Assembly (NCBI RefSeq): GCF_040939305.1
Contig: NZ_CP162511.1
Span: 2,790,001-2,854,000, forward strand
From: Herbiconiux sp. A18JL235
GTDB lineage: Bacteria; Actinomycetota; Actinomycetes; Actinomycetales; Microbacteriaceae
DNA: 64,000 nt
Direction of reading: 5' to 3'
Shown piece after piece: positions 62,350-64,000 of the stretch. The notes beneath the pieces were generated by a model. The model did not search any database and was not told the origin of the DNA. It saw only the letters and a list, made by a program, of their open reading frames with translations. Position 1 is the stretch's first letter. Each line of letters starts with the position of its first letter. Position numbers and translations under genes: made by a program.

Positions 62350-63405
62350 TCAGGCCTGATCTTTCGGGCACCAGTAGAGCTTGCGGCCGCCGAGCTCCTC
62401 GAGCACGATGTGAGTGCCGCAGACCCGGCACGGGAGCCCCTCGCGCTTGTAGACCCAGTGGCGGTCTGCGCGGCTGGCCATGGCTTTGACGTAGTCGTCG
62501 TCGGAGAGGTCGTCCATGGTCATCATCTGACCGGTGCGCACTCCGAGGTCGAGGAGGTAGGCCCAGTCGCGCCAGAGCGCCCGCGCGGTCTCCTCGGGCA
62601 CGAGCTTGCCGGGGGTGTGCGGGTTGAGGCGGGCGCGGAAGAGCATCTCGGCGCGGTAGACGTTGCCGATGCCGCTGACCACCGACTGGTCCATGAGCAG
62701 GAGGGCGATGACCGTGGGCTTCTTGCGCACCGCGTCGACGAAGCGCTGCTCGGCTTCGGCGGAGTCGTCGAGAAGCGGATCGGGCCCGAGTTTCGCGATC
62801 ACCGCGGCCACCTGGGCGGGGTCGAGCACCTCGCAGGCGGTGGGGCCGCGGAGATCGGCGACGGCGGTCTCGGTGAGCAGGCGCACGCGCACGGCACCCA
62901 CGGGCGGTGGCGGGAACTCGGTGAGCTCCTCCCCCTCCTTCTCCTGCTCCGACATGCGGAGCCGTGAGCGGCGGGGCGCGCCGATCGAGCTGATCGAGTC
63001 CTCACCGTCGGCATCGTCGATCGCGAGCTCGTCGAGGGTGCCCTCGCCCTGGCGGCCCAGGGTGTCGGCCGCGGCATCGTCGCCGTCACCGGCCGCCGCA
63101 TCCGTTCCGCGCTGGTTGGTCTGGCCCATCCGGCCGCCCGCCGAACGGATGGTCGCGTCGGCGGTGATGTCGCCGGCGAAGTCCCAGGCGCCGTAGATGC
63201 CGAGATGCACGCGGAGCCAGAGGTCATCGCCGAACTCGAGGAACATCTGCTTGCCCACGGCGCGGGCGGCCGTCATGGTGCGGCCGTCGAGCAGCGCAGC
63301 GCCCTCGGCGAAGCGGCCCTGCGGCGAGCTCGCCGAGATCTGACGGCCCACGAAGTTGCGCGCGAACTGGCGCGCGATGCGATGGACGGAGTGGCCCTCG
63401 GGCAC
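62350..63405 (-). CDS. Fpg/Nei family DNA glycosylase
   Basis: Base-excision repair enzyme removing oxidised bases, 351 residues. The GTG start yields Pro2-Glu3 (MPEGHSVHR), the catalytic residues of the family; the helix-two-turn-helix follows with SGIGNVYRAEMLF. The zinc finger is CRVCG, then CPKDQA, so the fourth ligand position is Asp rather than Cys. A low-complexity acidic insertion of about 60-70 residues (about 85-155) separates the N-terminal beta domain halves and lengthens the protein beyond the usual 270-290. Nei rather than Fpg is suggested by the actinobacterial Nei2-like N-terminus. Confidence 0.87.
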   Translation of the reverse strand: MPEGHSVHRIARQFARNFVGRQISASSPQGRFAEGAALLDGRTMTAARAVGKQMFLEFGDDLWLRVHLGIYGAWDFAGDITADATIRSAGGRMGQTNQRGTDAAAGDGDDAAADTLGRQGEGTLDELAIDDADGEDSISSIGAPRRSRLRMSEQEKEGEELTEFPPPPVGAVRVRLLTETAVADLRGPTACEVLDPAQVAAVIAKLGPDPLLDDSAEAEQRFVDAVRKKPTVIALLLMDQSVVSGIGNVYRAEMLFRARLNPHTPGKLVPEETARALWRDWAYLLDLGVRTGQMMTMDDLSDDDYVKAMASRADRHWVYKREGLPCRVCGTHIVLEELGGRKLYWCPKDQA

Positions 63406-63419
63406 GGTTGCTCCGACGC

Positions 63420-63908
63420 CTAGGCGTCGACGACGCGGTCGGTGATGGTGCCGGTGGTCTCGTACTCGGCGATCTGCGCGATGCGCCGCACGTGACGCTC
63501 TTCGAGGGAGAAGGGCTCGTTCACGAAGAAGTCGATGAGTGCTGTCGCCTCCTCGACGGTGTGCTGGCGGGCGCCGATGGAGATGACGTTGGCGTCGTTG
63601 TGCTGCCGGGCGAGCTTGGCCGTCGACTCGTTCCACACCAGTGCCGCGCGCACCCCCTGCACCTTGTTCGCCGAGATCTGCTCGCCGTTGCCCGAGCCGC
63701 CGAACACGACCCCGAGGGCCTCGACGCCGGCGCGCTGGTCTTCGACCACGGCGTGGGCGGCGTTGATGCAGAACGAGGGGTAGTCGTCGATGGGGTCGTA
63801 GCTCTCGGGCCCGTGGTCGACGACCTCGTGGCCGAGGGCGGTGAGGTGCTCGTTGATGTGTCGGCTGAACTCGAGTCCGGCATGATCGGTGCCGATGTGG
63901 ATGCGCAT
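63420..63908 (-). CDS. rpiB: Ribose-5-phosphate isomerase B
   Basis: Interconverts ribose 5-phosphate and ribulose 5-phosphate in the pentose phosphate pathway. The 162-residue protein starts MRIHIGTDHAGLEF and has the GGSGNGEQISANKVQG active-site loop typical of actinobacterial RpiB, where a Glu replaces the Cys base of the E. coli form. It is upstream of the glycosylase gene with a 14-base gap. Confidence 0.94.
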   Translation of the reverse strand: MRIHIGTDHAGLEFSRHINEHLTALGHEVVDHGPESYDPIDDYPSFCINAAHAVVEDQRAGVEALGVVFGGSGNGEQISANKVQGVRAALVWNESTAKLARQHNDANVISIGARQHTVEEATALIDFFVNEPFSLEERHVRRIAQIAEYETTGTITDRVVDA

Positions 63909-63966
63909 TCCTTCAGCATATTGCGCCCGTCCGACCTCGACCCGGCGTCGCGCGAGGGCGGCGCGT

Positions 63967-63972
63967 TAGGCT
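63967..63972 (+). promoter_or_regulatory. Putative leaderless -10 at right edge
   Basis: TAGGCT, then GCGCGG, then GTG at 63979. Confidence 0.45.
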
Positions 63973-63978
63973 GCGCGG

Positions 63979-64000
63979 GTGCCGTTCACGATCAGTCATG
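63979..64000 (+). CDS. Start of a DUF4184-type membrane protein, truncated
   Basis: The last 22 bases read GTG then PFTISH, matching the conserved N-terminus of DUF4184 proteins (MPFTxSHA). The rest lies beyond the window. The call rests on seven residues plus the leaderless-type promoter. Confidence 0.5.

Noticed and set aside
1..64000. Mobile elements, prophage or integrated island
   Set aside because: No transposase, integrase or inverted-terminal-repeat pair was recognised, and the two tRNA genes have no adjacent integrase or att duplication.

Overview
The window is a dense, GC-rich (about 70%) actinobacterial chromosome segment. Short overlapping cistrons, frequent GTG starts, an archaeal-type ValS, cydABDC, paired clpP1/clpP2 with clpX, the hrcA-dnaJ-rsmE-HIT-phoH-ybeY-CNNM order and a RamB-like regulator beside GTP-type pckG all point to Actinomycetota, most likely Microbacteriaceae. 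The genus cannot be fixed from sequence alone. I see no insertion sequence, prophage, CRISPR array or rRNA operon. Almost everything is ordinary core chromosome, and the unusual material lies in intergenic repeats, regulatory sites, start codons and protein insertions.

Layout. 1-6.5 kb (minus): heat-shock and RNA-maturation operon hrcA, dnaJ, rsmE, HIT hydrolase, phoH, ybeY and a CNNM/CorC membrane protein cut by the left edge, headed by a CIRCE operator. 6.5-15.3 kb: DUF4870 membrane protein, hemW, DUF1990, lepA, an SDR epimerase, panE-like reductase with an aminotransferase, and rpsT. 15.4-15.9 kb: three near-identical long hairpins in an imperfect tandem array. 15.9-23.1 kb (minus): leuS, comEA, comEC and holA, with two further tandem repeats in the gaps. 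23.2-25.4 kb: divergent pabB and pabC-like genes. 25.5-31.4 kb: cydABDC (cytochrome bd and its assembly exporter), with a GntR-type palindrome inside its promoter, divergent from a DedA protein. 32.1-36.1 kb: OpuC/ProXWV-type compatible-solute ABC transporter and a TetR regulator. 36.2-40.7 kb: App1/DUF2183 protein, RamB-like regulator and pckG. 40.7-44.3 kb: a coupled glycosyltransferase, STAS and GAF-PP2C phosphatase operon. 44.5-47.8 kb: valS, a GNAT acetyltransferase and a small protein. 47.8-50.0 kb: aldo/keto reductase and a BenE transporter that seems to start at ATC. 50.1-56.0 kb: clpX, a small ATPase, clpP2, clpP1, a CE7 esterase and tig. 56.0-56.6 kb: tRNA-Pro(UGG) and tRNA-Gly(UCC), the latter directly abutting a small ORF. 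56.6-64 kb: small membrane proteins, a nitroreductase, dps, an amidohydrolase, a PaiB-like protein, an Fpg/Nei glycosylase, rpiB and the first codons of a DUF4184-type gene.

How it works together. Protein quality control dominates (HrcA/DnaJ, ClpXP1P2, trigger factor), together with translation (LeuS, ValS, LepA, S20, RsmE, YbeY), DNA uptake and replication (ComEA/ComEC, HolA), low-oxygen respiration (CydABDC) and gluconeogenesis (PckG with its likely regulator). Several genes look leaderless, with a TANNNT-like -10 exactly six bases before the start codon. The most interesting unexplained features are the triple hairpin array at 15.4-15.9 kb, the signalling-linked glycosyltransferase operon, the tRNA-Gly/ORF junction, the ATC start of benE, and the strong enrichment of GGATGCG/CGCATCC across the window.
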